Shown: positions 51,094 through 60,489 of the stretch, in pieces
Layout of the letters: each line of letters opens with the position of its first letter
How positions within the stretch are numbered: position 1 is the stretch's first letter
Source: Corynebacterium amycolatum
Lineage (GTDB): Bacteria > Actinomycetota > Actinomycetes > Mycobacteriales > Mycobacteriaceae
DNA length: 64,000 nucleotides
NCBI RefSeq assembly: GCF_016889425.1
Contig: NZ_CP069513.1
Span: 868,001-932,000, forward strand
Direction of reading: 5' to 3'
Notes under the pieces: model-generated
The model's input: only the letters and a program-made list of their open reading frames with translations
What the model was told of the DNA's origin: nothing
The model's database searches: none
Position numbers and translations under genes: made by a program

Positions 51094-52800
51094 ATGAGCT
51101 CTCCTACGAAAACCGCCGAGCGTCCGGCTTCCGCAGCGGCTACCCGACGTAAGAAGCGTGCACCGAAGCCGCAGGGACAGTGGCTTATCGACGGCCGCGA
51201 GCCACTTAACGACGACGAACGCATCAAGAAAGAAGATGCTGGCTTTGCCGTTAAGCAGCGTGTTATCGACATCTACTCCAAGCAGGGGTTTGACTCTATC
51301 CCTGCGGAAGACCTAGCTCCGCGCTTTAAGTGGATTGGCCTCTACACCCAGCGCAAGCAGGGGCTTAGCGGTGAGCACACCGGTGTGAAGACTAACGCCG
51401 AGTTGCAGGACAAGTACTTTATGCTCCGCGTTCGTCTCGATGGTGGCCAGACCACCACCGAGGGTATTCGCACCATCGGGGAGATTTCCCGCGACTTCGC
51501 TCGTGACACCGCGGACTTCTCCGACCGTCAGAACGTCCAGCTGCACTGGATCCGCGTCGAGGACATGCCGGAGATTTGGGACCGCCTTGAGCGGGTTGGT
51601 CTCGACACCAACTTTGGCTGCGGCGACGTTCCCCGCGTTATCCTAGGTAGCCCGGTTGCCGGCGTTGCTGCCGATGAAATCGTCGACGGCACCAATGCTA
51701 TTCGCCGCATCAAGGACGAGTACCTCTCCGGCGACGAGTTCTCCAACCTACCGCGCAAGTTTAAGTCCGCAGTTTCCGGTTCCCCGCGTCTCGATGTCAC
51801 CCACGAGGTCCAGGACGTCGCCTTTGTCGGTGTCAATCACCCAGAGCACGGCCCCGGTTTCGACGTTTGGGTCGGCGGCGGTCTCTCCACCAACCCAATG
51901 CTCGCGCAGCGTCTCGGCGCCTGGATCCCAGAGGACGAGGTTCCCGAGGTATGGGCGGGCGTGTGCCGCATCTTCCGTGACTACGGCTACCGTCGCCTGC
52001 GCAATCGCGCGCGTCTGAAGTTCCTCGTTGCCGAGTGGGGTGCGGAGAAGTTCCGCCAGGTACTCGAAGACGACTACCTCAACCGCAAGCTTATCGACGG
52101 CCCCGCGCCCGAGCCTTTCGAGGGCGACCGTGACCACATCGGTGTGCACAAGCAGGCCGACGGTCTCAACTACGTCGGTGTGAAGCCCGCTGTTGGCCGT
52201 GTTCCGGGCTCTGACCTGGTCAAGCTCGCCGACATCGCCGAGCGCCACGGTGTTTCCCGCGTCCGTACCACTGTCATGAAGGAGCTCATTCTCCTCGACG
52301 TCGCCGACGACCAGGTCGACTCCCTGCTCGCTGAGCTCGACGAAATTGGCCTGTCTGCCAAGCCTTCCGCATTCCGGCGGGGCATCCTAGCCTGCACTGG
52401 CCTGGAGTTCTGCAAACTCGCACTTGTCACCACGCGCCAGCGCGCAATCGATCTGGTGGGCGACTTGGAGGAACGTCTCGGCGACCTCGATGTCCCAATC
52501 ACCATTGCGCTCAACGGCTGCCCGAATGCCTGTGCCCGCACACAGATTGCCGATATTGGACTCAAGGGTCAGATTGTCACCGACGATGAGGGTAACCGTG
52601 TCGAGGGTTTCCAGGTTCACCTCGGTGGTTCGCTGGGGCTCGATGCCAACTTCGGCCGCAAGGTTCGCGGACACAAGGTCACCTCGGCAGAACTGGGTGA
52701 CTACATCGAGCGCGTCGTCAATCATTTCAAGGAGCAGCGCCACGAGGGTGAACAGTTCCACGAGTGGATTGTCCGCGCTGATGAGGAGGACCTGAAGTGA
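51094..52800 (+). CDS. cysI: Assimilatory ferredoxin-dependent sulfite reductase
   Basis: 568 residues. Sirohaem and 4Fe-4S cluster ligands are C434 and C440 (CTGLEFC) and C476 and C480 (NGCPNACAR). The basic substrate-binding sequence FSDRQNVQLHWIRVEDM is in the first half. The N-terminal basic tail and overall length match actinobacterial ferredoxin-type SirA/NirA-like reductases; the sulfite role is taken from its neighbours. It reduces sulfite to sulfide with six electrons. The stop overlaps the cysX start by four bases (ATGA). Controlled by the two McbR-type sites upstream. Confidence 0.95.
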   Translation: MSSPTKTAERPASAAATRRKKRAPKPQGQWLIDGREPLNDDERIKKEDAGFAVKQRVIDIYSKQGFDSIPAEDLAPRFKWIGLYTQRKQGLSGEHTGVKTNAELQDKYFMLRVRLDGGQTTTEGIRTIGEISRDFARDTADFSDRQNVQLHWIRVEDMPEIWDRLERVGLDTNFGCGDVPRVILGSPVAGVAADEIVDGTNAIRRIKDEYLSGDEFSNLPRKFKSAVSGSPRLDVTHEVQDVAFVGVNHPEHGPGFDVWVGGGLSTNPMLAQRLGAWIPEDEVPEVWAGVCRIFRDYGYRRLRNRARLKFLVAEWGAEKFRQVLEDDYLNRKLIDGPAPEPFEGDRDHIGVHKQADGLNYVGVKPAVGRVPGSDLVKLADIAERHGVSRVRTTVMKELILLDVADDQVDSLLAELDEIGLSAKPSAFRRGILACTGLEFCKLALVTTRQRAIDLVGDLEERLGDLDVPITIALNGCPNACARTQIADIGLKGQIVTDDEGNRVEGFQVHLGGSLGLDANFGRKVRGHKVTSAELGDYIERVVNHFKEQRHEGEQFHEWIVRADEEDLK

Positions 52801-53054
52801 GTGAATCTTCCAACGAGGTTCGGTCGCAGGGGCCGTCGGCAAGCGAAAAAGACGAGGCGCCAGCGCGACTGGGGATCGGTGGCCGAAGCGCACACCCCAA
52901 TCCGAACCGGGGTGCGGTGATGCATTGCCCTTACTGCGGCGGTGATGATCTGTGGCCCGATGTGGAAACCGACTACGCCTGGCAATGCCGCGAATGTTGC
53001 CGGGTATTCACAGTGAAACTGCATGGTCATATTGATAGGAAGGTGGCGTCATGA
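52797..53054 (+). CDS. cysX: CysX, small zinc-ribbon/rubredoxin-like protein
   Basis: 85 residues, starting within the cysI stop (ATGA) and overlapping cysH by four bases, so all three genes are translationally coupled. The first 45 residues are a Ser/Glu-rich disordered stretch. The C-terminal domain is HCPYCGGDDLW followed by WQCRECCRVFTV: two CxxC pairs 15 to 20 residues apart, which can bind one zinc or iron. The C. glutamicum CysX is described as ferredoxin-like and proposed to carry electrons to CysI; the pattern here looks rather like a zinc ribbon or rubredoxin, so the metal is uncertain. Confidence 0.85.
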   Translation: MSESSNEVRSQGPSASEKDEAPARLGIGGRSAHPNPNRGAVMHCPYCGGDDLWPDVETDYAWQCRECCRVFTVKLHGHIDRKVAS

Positions 53055-53815
53055 GCACGGGACTGAAAACCGCTGAAGTCATTAAGACTCAGGAGGCGCT
53101 CGCGCGTGAGGATGTGCTGGACAATCCGGAAACTGCTCGCCGTCTGATTGAGCTTGCACTGGAGTGGGGCTCCAAGCTGGAGACTGCCACTGCCGGGGAA
53201 GTACTGGAATGGGGTGCGGAGCACCTGCACACGCCACTGGCTGTGACCCTGTCGATGCAGGACACGGTATTGGCGGAGCTGGCTGCTCGGCACGCGCCGG
53301 AAGCCGACCTGGTTTTCCTGGATACGGGTTACCACTTCCCGGAGACCCTCGACGTGGCAGAACAGGTCGCACAGCGCTACGACAACCGACTGCTGTCGAT
53401 TGAGCCGAAGCGCACCCGCGCCGAGCAGGATGCTGAAGAGGGCGTAGATCTGTACAAGACCGACCCGACGCGATGCTGCGCACTGCGGAAGGTCGAGCCG
53501 CTGTCAGCTGTGAAGCGCCCCTACGAGGGTTGGGTCACAGGTCTGAAGCGCGTCGACGCGCCGACCCGCGCACACACGCCGGTACTGGAAATCGATAAGA
53601 CCGGTCGCATCAAGCTCAACCCGCTGGCCACCTGGACGGATGAGGACATTGCCCAGTACATCGAGGATAACGACCTCATTGTGCATCCGCTGACACAACA
53701 GGGGTTCCCGTCGATTGGCTGCGCGACATGCACCGCGCGAGTGGCAGAGGGTGCGGATCCGCGCTCGGGCCGCTGGGCGGGCAGCGAGAAGACAGAGTGC
53801 GGATTGCACCTCTAG
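53051..53815 (+). CDS. cysH: Adenylylsulfate (APS) reductase, 4Fe-4S type
   Basis: 254 residues. The substrate loop FLDTGYHFPETL is followed by CC at 142-143 (TRCCALRK) and CxxC at 224-227 (GCATCTAR), the four ligands of the 4Fe-4S cluster that marks APS rather than PAPS reductases. The C-terminal catalytic Cys250 is in TECGLHL. It reduces APS to sulfite with thioredoxin or glutaredoxin-like donors. The lack of a cysC/APS kinase gene in this cluster agrees. Its start overlaps cysX; 152 bases separate it from cysD. Confidence 0.95.
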   Translation: MSTGLKTAEVIKTQEALAREDVLDNPETARRLIELALEWGSKLETATAGEVLEWGAEHLHTPLAVTLSMQDTVLAELAARHAPEADLVFLDTGYHFPETLDVAEQVAQRYDNRLLSIEPKRTRAEQDAEEGVDLYKTDPTRCCALRKVEPLSAVKRPYEGWVTGLKRVDAPTRAHTPVLEIDKTGRIKLNPLATWTDEDIAQYIEDNDLIVHPLTQQGFPSIGCATCTARVAEGADPRSGRWAGSEKTECGLHL

Positions 53816-53967
53816 TTTGAGCGGCTGGCTGCTAGACGATACCGACAGCCACTAGCTACTAGCCAATTGCCGCTCATGGCTAGCTGCGACCCGCAGCTTA
53901 TACAGACAGTTTTTTAAAACAGCCGACAAGCTAACACAGCTAACACAGCCACAACAGAAAGAACCCC

Positions 53968-54894
53968 ATGACAAGCTCAACCACCGTTTCCGTACAAAAC
54001 CGCCTCGACCCGCGGCTTGCCGAACTGGAAGCCGAGGCCATCGACATTATCCGCCAAACCGCCGGCCAGTTTGACCGTCCGGCACTGCTTTTCTCCGGCG
54101 GAAAGGACTCCGTCGTCGTGCTCGAGTTGGCCAAGCGCGCCTTCGCACCGGCGGGTATCCCGCTGGAGCTGCTCCACGTCGACACCGGCCACAACTTCCC
54201 CGAAGTTATTGAATTCCGCGACAAGATTGCCGCTCAGCCGGGCATTAAGCTGCACGTAGCCAAGGTCCAAGACTGGATTGATAGCGGTGTGCTCACCGAG
54301 CGTGCTGACGGCACCCGCAACCCCTTGCAGACCGTGCCACTGGTGGAGACCATTGCCAACCGTGGTTACGACGCCGTCCTCGGTGGCGCCCGCCGCGATG
54401 AGGAGAAGGCCCGCGCCAAGGAGCGCGTGTTCTCCGTCCGCGACTCCTTCGGCGGTTGGGATCCACGCCGTCAGCGGCCGGAGCTGTGGGGGCTCTACAA
54501 CGGTCGCCACGCCGCTGGAGAGAACGTTCGCGTTTTCCCAATCTCGAACTGGACCGAGGCCGACGTCTGGGCCTACATCGAAGCCCGTGACATCGAGCTG
54601 CCACCCATCTACTTTGCCCATGAGCGTGAGGTGTTCAACCGCGGCGGCATGTGGTTGGCACCGGGCGAGTGGGGTGGACCCCGCGACGGTGAGACCCTAG
54701 AGGTTCGCACTGTCCGCTATCGCACTGTCGGTGACATGAGCTGTACCGGCGCTGTCGAATCGACTGCCACCACTATTGCGGAGGTCATGGAGGAACTTCG
54801 CACATCCAAGCTCACCGAGCGCGGCGCTACCCGCGCAGATGACAAGTTGTCCGAATCCTCCATGGAAGACCGCAAGAAGGAAGGTTACTTCTGA
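53968..54894 (+). CDS. cysD: Sulfate adenylyltransferase subunit 2
   Basis: 308 residues. The PP-loop motif is LLFSGGKDSVVVLELAKRAF, then HVDTGHNFPEVIEFRDK and GARRDEEKARAKER; the C-terminal RYRTVGDMSCTGAVES is the family end signature. It makes APS from sulfate and ATP in a complex with CysN. A GAAAGAA lies upstream of ATG 53968. The stop overlaps the cysN start (TGATG). No McbR-type site was found in the 152 bases before it, so it may be read from the cysI promoter. Confidence 0.97.
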   Translation: MTSSTTVSVQNRLDPRLAELEAEAIDIIRQTAGQFDRPALLFSGGKDSVVVLELAKRAFAPAGIPLELLHVDTGHNFPEVIEFRDKIAAQPGIKLHVAKVQDWIDSGVLTERADGTRNPLQTVPLVETIANRGYDAVLGGARRDEEKARAKERVFSVRDSFGGWDPRRQRPELWGLYNGRHAAGENVRVFPISNWTEADVWAYIEARDIELPPIYFAHEREVFNRGGMWLAPGEWGGPRDGETLEVRTVRYRTVGDMSCTGAVESTATTIAEVMEELRTSKLTERGATRADDKLSESSMEDRKKEGYF

Positions 54895-56195
54895 TGAGCC
54901 AGCCAAATTCCCCAGCTACCCTGATTACCGCCGACCGCGCCACTCGCGCTCGTCGCACTCTTCGCCTGTGCACCGCTGGCTCCGTCGACGACGGTAAGTC
55001 GACCTTTGTCGGGCGTTTGCTGCACGACACGAAGAACATCCTCGCTGACCAGTACGAGGCCGTCGTCGCCTCCTCGCAGGCGCGCGGTCAGGAAAATCCT
55101 GACCTCTCGTTGCTGGTTGATGGTCTGCGGGCCGAGCGTGAGCAGGGCATCACGATCGACGTTGCCTACCGCTACTTCGCCACCGACGTCCGCTCGTTCA
55201 TCTTGGCCGACTGCCCTGGTCACGAGCAGTACACCCGAAACACCATCACTGGTATGTCCACCGCTGAGGCCGTCGTTTTGCTTATCGACGCACGTAACGG
55301 CGTCGTGACGCAGACCAAGCGACACGCAACTGTGGCCGGTCTGCTGGGTGTTCGCCACGTAATCTTTGCCGTCAACAAGATCGACCTGCTGGACTACAGC
55401 GAAGAAGCCTTCCGCAAGATTGAGTCGGATGTAGCAGTGCTGGCAGAGCGCTTGGGTCTGCAGAACACCTTCGTTGTTCCAGTGTCGGCTTTGGTCGGCG
55501 ACAACATTGTCGATCCTTCTGAGCATACCCCGTGGTACGAGGGGCCGACTGTGTTGGAGCTGCTGGAAAACCTCAACATCGGTGCCGACCTGGAAACCGA
55601 TGCCGAGGCCGACCTACGCCTGCCCATCGACTACGTCATTCGTGATCACGCCACTGAATACCGTGGTTACGCCGGCCGTATCGCCGCAGGTAGCGTGCGC
55701 GTGGGCGATGTTGTCTCCGTAGACGCCAACCGTCAGGCTACTGTCACGAAGATCACCGTGGCAGCCGAGGATGTCACTGAGGCCGTGGCCGGTCAGTCGG
55801 TTGCCATCAGCTTGGATGCCGAGTTCGACCTCGCCCGTGGTGATCTCATCAGTGGCACCCGTCCGGAGGACGTCCGCCGTTTCTCCGCCGTGGCTGTCCA
55901 CCTTGCGGACAAGCCGCTGGCAGTCGGTCGTGTCGTTGAGGTGCGCTACGGTGCCGCGCTGGTGCGTGGGCGTATCGCTTCCGTCGATGCCCTTATCGAC
56001 ATCGAGACCGGTGAGCCCACCGGCGTTGCCGACCAGCTCGCGGTCAATGATGTCGCTGAGGTGACCATCGAGGTCGCGCAGCCGCTCCCGGTCGATGCCT
56101 ACCGCGTCGGTGGTCGTGTCGGTGCCTTCCTGCTTATTGAGCCGGGCACCGGTGACACTCTCACCGCTGGCCTCGTGCGTGGCGCTGCCCAGTAG
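54894..56195 (+). CDS. cysN: Sulfate adenylyltransferase subunit 1 (GTPase)
   Basis: 433 residues; the start overlaps the cysD stop by one base. GTPase motifs are GSVDDGKSTFVGRLL (G1), the switch region REQGITIDVAYRYF, DCPGHEQYTRN (G3) and NKIDLLDY (G4). Domains II and III of the EF-Tu fold follow (DYVIRDHATEYRGYAGRIAAG). It couples GTP hydrolysis to APS formation by CysD. There is no fused APS kinase, consistent with direct APS reduction by CysH. Confidence 0.97.
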   Translation: MSQPNSPATLITADRATRARRTLRLCTAGSVDDGKSTFVGRLLHDTKNILADQYEAVVASSQARGQENPDLSLLVDGLRAEREQGITIDVAYRYFATDVRSFILADCPGHEQYTRNTITGMSTAEAVVLLIDARNGVVTQTKRHATVAGLLGVRHVIFAVNKIDLLDYSEEAFRKIESDVAVLAERLGLQNTFVVPVSALVGDNIVDPSEHTPWYEGPTVLELLENLNIGADLETDAEADLRLPIDYVIRDHATEYRGYAGRIAAGSVRVGDVVSVDANRQATVTKITVAAEDVTEAVAGQSVAISLDAEFDLARGDLISGTRPEDVRRFSAVAVHLADKPLAVGRVVEVRYGAALVRGRIASVDALIDIETGEPTGVADQLAVNDVAEVTIEVAQPLPVDAYRVGGRVGAFLLIEPGTGDTLTAGLVRGAAQ

Positions 56196-56250
56196 AGCTG
56201 CCAGGTAGAAAAACCAGAAAGCACAGCTAGCGAGCCTGAGGAGACCATTG

Positions 56251-57021
56251 ATGACCGCACTGATTCTGCTTGCGCACGGTTCCCGGCACCCAGAGACCAA
56301 ACCGGTGCTCGAAGAGGTGGTCGCACTCGTGCGCGAGAAGATGCCGCTCACCCGTCTGGACGCTCCCTCTCAGATTCGCCTCGCCTGGCTGGACCTCGAC
56401 GAGCCCTCGCTAGATGCCGTCTGTGCCGACCTCGCCGCTGCCGGCGAGACTCGCGCACTGGCCGTACCGCTGCTGTTCACTGATGCGTTCCACTCGCGAG
56501 TCGATGTTCCCGAGCAGGTTCGACTCTGCAATCGGCATGGTGTTGACATCACAGTGGCTGAAGGACTCGGGCTTGGCGACGGCACGAAGCGCGCCGTCGT
56601 GAAGCGAATCATTGAAGCGGCGGAGAATGCATCTTTTTCCTGGCCGGTCGATGCGCTGGTGATGGGGGTCGGCTCCTCTGATGAGGAGGCCAATGCGGCG
56701 GTGCACCAATTTGCGGCAAATCTTGGCGGGATGCTGCCGGGACATGTGAGTGCAGCATTCGTGGTCGGTCCTGAGAAGATTAAGGGATCCGATGCTGTGG
56801 CCGTGGCACAGGAGCGCGCGGCCAAGCGCGGTCGCGGACTCGTAGTGGTGCCGCTGTTTACCGCGCCGGGCCTACTGTGGGATCGAGTCCTCGATGCGGG
56901 CGCTGCCGCCGGTGCTGGCCAGGTGGCTTTCGGTGAGCCATTGGCCGAGCTGTTGGCGCCGATCGTGTGCTGCCGCTGGGACTCGCGCGCTGCGTACACG
57001 GATGTGCAGGTAGTGGCGTAG
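56251..57021 (+). CDS. Sirohydrochlorin chelatase (CbiX/SirB-like)
   Basis: 256 residues from ATG 56251 (GAGGAG seven bases upstream). The first half has LILLAHGSRHPETKPVLEEV and LLFTDAFHSRVDVPEQVR, the two metal-site histidines of class II chelatases. The second half repeats the fold (ALVMGVGSSDEEANAAVHQF) but has lost the matching histidine, as often seen. It inserts Fe(II) into sirohydrochlorin to make sirohaem, the cofactor of CysI. The last gene of the plus-strand sulfur operon; in C. glutamicum the equivalent is sometimes called cysY. Confidence 0.88.
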   Translation: MTALILLAHGSRHPETKPVLEEVVALVREKMPLTRLDAPSQIRLAWLDLDEPSLDAVCADLAAAGETRALAVPLLFTDAFHSRVDVPEQVRLCNRHGVDITVAEGLGLGDGTKRAVVKRIIEAAENASFSWPVDALVMGVGSSDEEANAAVHQFAANLGGMLPGHVSAAFVVGPEKIKGSDAVAVAQERAAKRGRGLVVVPLFTAPGLLWDRVLDAGAAAGAGQVAFGEPLAELLAPIVCCRWDSRAAYTDVQVVA

Positions 57022-57054
57022 CCGGCGCTTTCTATCCGCCCTCGTTACTCGCCG

Positions 57055-58443
57055 TTACTCGCCCTTGGAGTGGGTGACCATCTCATCCCATTCGACATAC
57101 TTCTTGCGTTCGCGGCCCTCGGCCTCGCCGGCGGTGCGTTCGGCAGCATCGAGCTTGTGCCAGCCCTCCCAGTCCAGGTAGTCGATGCCCTTTGACTCCA
57201 GCAGCTCGTTGACAGCGGACAACTCCGGCTTCGACGGGGTGAATTTCTTGCCCTCTGCGGCATCGGCCAGCAGATTGGCCACGGCCTCGTTGGCATCGCC
57301 TTTGGTATTACCAATCAGACCGACCGGCCCGCGGCGAACCCAACCGGTGGTGTAGAGGCCAGTGATGGCCTCGGCTGCTTCATCCTCGGTGTTGTCGGAT
57401 TCGATGACTCGACCACCGACGTTGGAAATGACATTCTTCACGTTGTCGAACGGGATACCCGGCAGTGCATCAGAGCGGTAGCCCACGGCGGAGTAGACAG
57501 CGCCGACCTTCCAGTCGGTAGTCTCGCCGGTCGGCCGCAGTCCGCCAGCACCGTCGTATTCCATGCGCTGAGTGCGCAAGCCGACCACATGCTGCTGGCC
57601 GTCGGCACCCTCCTCGCTGAGGATTTCCACTGGCGACTCGAAGAAGTGAATGTAGAGCTTGTGCGGTGCGTTCTTCGGTTCACGGATGGCGTAGTTCTCC
57701 AAGATGGTGCAGACCTGGTCAGTAATCTTGGAGTTGCGACGCATAATCTCGGATGCGGAGTCGTAGTCAATGTCGCGCGGATCGACAACGACCTCGACGT
57801 TCGGTGAGTAGTCGAGTTCCTTGAGCTCCAGCGGAGTGAACTTTGCCTGTGCCGGGCCACGGCGGCCGAAGACGTGGACTTCCTTGGCCTTATTTGTCTT
57901 CAGAACTTCGTAAACATTGTCCGGGATCTCTGTGACGTGCAGTTCCTCACCGGTCTTCGCCAGGATTCGAGAGACATCCAGCGCGACGTTGCCTACGCCA
58001 ACGACGGCCACGGACTCCGCCGAGAGATCCCAGGTGCGCTCAAAGAGCGGATTGCCGTCGTAGAAGCCCACGAATTCACCTGCGCCGAAGTGCTCCGGCA
58101 GGTCTGCTCCCGGAGTCGGCAGTGCGCGGTCGCCGACGGCACCGGTGGCGAAGATGACGGCGTCGTAATGCTCCTTTAATTCGTCGAGCGTGATGTCCTT
58201 GCCGAACTCAACGTTGGAAAACAGGCGCAGCTCCGGCTTTTCCATCACACGGTGTAAGGCCATAATGATGCCCTTGATACGTGGGTGGTCGGGGGCGACA
58301 CCGTAGCGGATTAGACCAAATGGAGCCGGCATCTTTTCAAACAGATCGACTTCCACGTCAGTACTGGATTTCATCAGTGCATCGGAAGCATAAACACCGG
58401 CCGGGCCAGAGCCAATTACGGCAACGCGGAGCGGGCGATTCAT
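57055..58443 (-). CDS. fprA: Ferredoxin/flavodoxin-NADP+ reductase, pta-linked copy
   Basis: 462 residues. It is a close paralog of the protein at 48137-49642: the FAD motif is RVAVIGSGPAGVYASDALMK, NADP motif VAVVGVGNVALDVSRILAK and FGRRGPAQAKFTPLELKEL, with long identical runs. It lacks the other copy's C-terminal Ala/Val tail. In C. glutamicum fprA lies beside pta-ackA-pknG, matching the position here. No McbR-type site lies near its start, so it is probably the housekeeping copy. It converges on the chelatase gene, with 33 bases between stops. Confidence 0.94.
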   Translation of the reverse strand: MNRPLRVAVIGSGPAGVYASDALMKSSTDVEVDLFEKMPAPFGLIRYGVAPDHPRIKGIIMALHRVMEKPELRLFSNVEFGKDITLDELKEHYDAVIFATGAVGDRALPTPGADLPEHFGAGEFVGFYDGNPLFERTWDLSAESVAVVGVGNVALDVSRILAKTGEELHVTEIPDNVYEVLKTNKAKEVHVFGRRGPAQAKFTPLELKELDYSPNVEVVVDPRDIDYDSASEIMRRNSKITDQVCTILENYAIREPKNAPHKLYIHFFESPVEILSEEGADGQQHVVGLRTQRMEYDGAGGLRPTGETTDWKVGAVYSAVGYRSDALPGIPFDNVKNVISNVGGRVIESDNTEDEAAEAITGLYTTGWVRRGPVGLIGNTKGDANEAVANLLADAAEGKKFTPSKPELSAVNELLESKGIDYLDWEGWHKLDAAERTAGEAEGRERKKYVEWDEMVTHSKGE

Positions 58444-58957
58444 GAAGCGTGTCCTTCTTTCTCTAATGCTTTACGACGGCCACGAGGCCGCGGCGTAAGT
58501 AGCTGCCAGCGGTGACCTCGTGGGGAAAGGAGTTATTGGTTTATTCGACATTCCCAATGGTAGCGCCCCCAATCGTAGCGATAACTTACGAAAAATCGAG
58601 AGGCGAGCATCACATCATCGGCGAGATGCTTTTGAAGGCAGACAAAACTAAATGTGACCTTAGTCACGCCCAATGTGGGAATTTGGGCTAGTTCACTAGA
58701 AAAACCGCATAAAAGCCGCGATTATGCGGGAAAACTGTTGGAATCTGTGGGGAAAAGTGTGGCTACCAGGGGTAACCAAAGAGGTTTGAGTCCGTCGTGA
58801 GATGTAAGGTGACTCACAATAAGATGAAAATAATGATTTGGGACTCAGCGGGATTGGAAGCTCAGCATGATCTTGAGCCTCCGGCAGTCCAATGGCTCGA
58901 GCCAAGTCAACGTTCAAATAAGTCAACGATTAAGCGCAGTGCGAGAAAGGAACGTCG
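58444..58957. other. Divergent intergenic region between fprA and pta
   Basis: About 515 bases without a credible gene. It contains a good GlxR-type palindrome (58653-58668), a second GTGA-CTCAC element near 58808, and a long A/G-rich leader before GTG 58958. The promoters of fprA and pta must both lie here. Confidence 0.6.
58653..58668. promoter_or_regulatory. Probable GlxR (CRP-family) binding site upstream of pta
   Basis: TGTGACCTTAGTCACG keeps the palindrome GTGAC-N4-GTCAC and differs from the outer consensus at one arm base. GlxR is known to act on pta-ackA in C. glutamicum. Confidence 0.6.
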
Positions 58958-60484
58958 GTGAGCGATAAGAACGCCCAAGCGTCCACCAACAACTCCGCAG
59001 TCCTGATTACTTCAGTGGACCGCGCGGACGATCTACAGGATGTCATTACGGCATTGTCTGAGGCACTGGGTGGGGCACGTTGCCTCCACACTGTCGGTGG
59101 GGCTCACGGCGCCACTGTGGATCAGGTTGTTGTGGATCCGGAATCCGCGCTTGACACCATCGTCAGTGCTGTTGAGGCTGACCGCGCTGCTAACGAGGGG
59201 GCGGCTGTTCTGACCGGCTCCGGCAACCTCGATTTTGACTTCCGCATTGCCACCGTCGCCGGTGCCGGTGTCATCGTTGTCGCTGGTGGCGAGGGCTGCC
59301 ACACAGAGGCCGCGAAGGCTCGCGTTCGTTTGGCGCTCAGCAGTGCAGCTCAGCGTCACAGCGAGGTACTCGCTGTTGTTCTCACAGGGGAGGAAGCAGC
59401 CGAGGCTGCTAAGACTTTCGAGCTCGACGTTCCCGTTGTTGCCGTTGACGATGCTGAGGGGCTTCGCAAGGTCGTAAGCCGCGAGGTCACCGCAGTGATG
59501 ACTCCACAGCGTTTCCAGTGGTGGCTGTTGCAGCGCGCCAAGGCTGATAAGCGCCACATTGTGCTGCCAGAGGGGGACGATGACCGCATTCTTGAGGCCG
59601 CTGATTACCTCCTGCGCGAGGACATCTGTGAGCTCACTATCCTCGGTGACCCGGATCCTATGAAGGCGCGCGCCGCCGAACTGGGTTTTGACATCGACGC
59701 CGCCCATCTCTGGAACCCACAGACCTCCGAATATGTTGAGCAGTTCGCGGAACAGTTCGCAGAGATGCGCAAAGCCAAGGGGGTCACGCTGGAGCAGGCC
59801 CGTGAGACGATGCAGGACATCTCCTACTTTGCGACGATGATGATTCACAACGGGCTTGTCGACGGCATGGTGTCCGGTGCAGCCCACACAACTGCGCACA
59901 CCATTCGTCCGTCCTTGCAAATCATTAAGACCAAGCCGTCGGCTTCCACGGTGTCGTCGCTGTTTCTCATGGTTATGGACAACTCGCTGTGGGGTTTTGC
60001 GGACTGTGCGGTGCTGCCGAAGCCGGCTCCGGAACAGCTGGGTGAAATCGCGGTAGTATCCGCCGAGACTGCAGCTTCCTTCGGTATCGACGCCCGCGTT
60101 GCCATGCTGAGCTACTCCACTGGAGCATCCGGCACAGGTGAGGATGTTGACCGTGTGAAGGCGGGCCTGGCCAAGGCCAAGGAGCTGGCTCCGGACCTCG
60201 CCGTCGATGGTCCGCTGCAGTTCGATGCTGCTATTGACCCGTCTGTGGCTGCGAAGAAGATGCCGGATTCCTCCGTTGCGGGTAAGGCAACTGTTTTCGT
60301 GTTCCCGGATCTGGACGCCGGTAACATCGGGTACAAGATTGCCCAGCGCTGTGGTGGTGCATTGGCAATCGGCCCGATTCTGCAGGGCTTGAACAAGCCG
60401 GTCAACGACCTTTCCCGTGGTGCCACGGTGCCGGACATCATCAACACGGTTGCAATTACCGCTATTCAGGCTGGAGGAAACTAA
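58958..60484 (+). CDS. pta: Phosphate acetyltransferase
   Basis: 508 residues from GTG 58958 (AAAGGA six bases upstream). The catalytic PTA_PTB domain fills the second half: [59 protein letters not shown] and [20 protein letters not shown]. The N-terminal part (about 170 residues) is a truncated DRTGG/P-loop-like region, as in corynebacterial Pta. It interconverts acetyl-CoA and acetyl phosphate. It lies five bases before ackA, in one operon, with GlxR control suggested by the upstream site. Confidence 0.97.
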   Translation: MSDKNAQASTNNSAVLITSVDRADDLQDVITALSEALGGARCLHTVGGAHGATVDQVVVDPESALDTIVSAVEADRAANEGAAVLTGSGNLDFDFRIATVAGAGVIVVAGGEGCHTEAAKARVRLALSSAAQRHSEVLAVVLTGEEAAEAAKTFELDVPVVAVDDAEGLRKVVSREVTAVMTPQRFQWWLLQRAKADKRHIVLPEGDDDRILEAADYLLREDICELTILGDPDPMKARAAELGFDIDAAHLWNPQTSEYVEQFAEQFAEMRKAKGVTLEQARETMQDISYFATMMIHNGLVDGMVSGAAHTTAHTIRPSLQIIKTKPSASTVSSLFLMVMDNSLWGFADCAVLPKPAPEQLGEIAVVSAETAASFGIDARVAMLSYSTGASGTGEDVDRVKAGLAKAKELAPDLAVDGPLQFDAAIDPSVAAKKMPDSSVAGKATVFVFPDLDAGNIGYKIAQRCGGALAIGPILQGLNKPVNDLSRGATVPDIINTVAITAIQAGGN

Positions 60485-60489
60485 TTATT

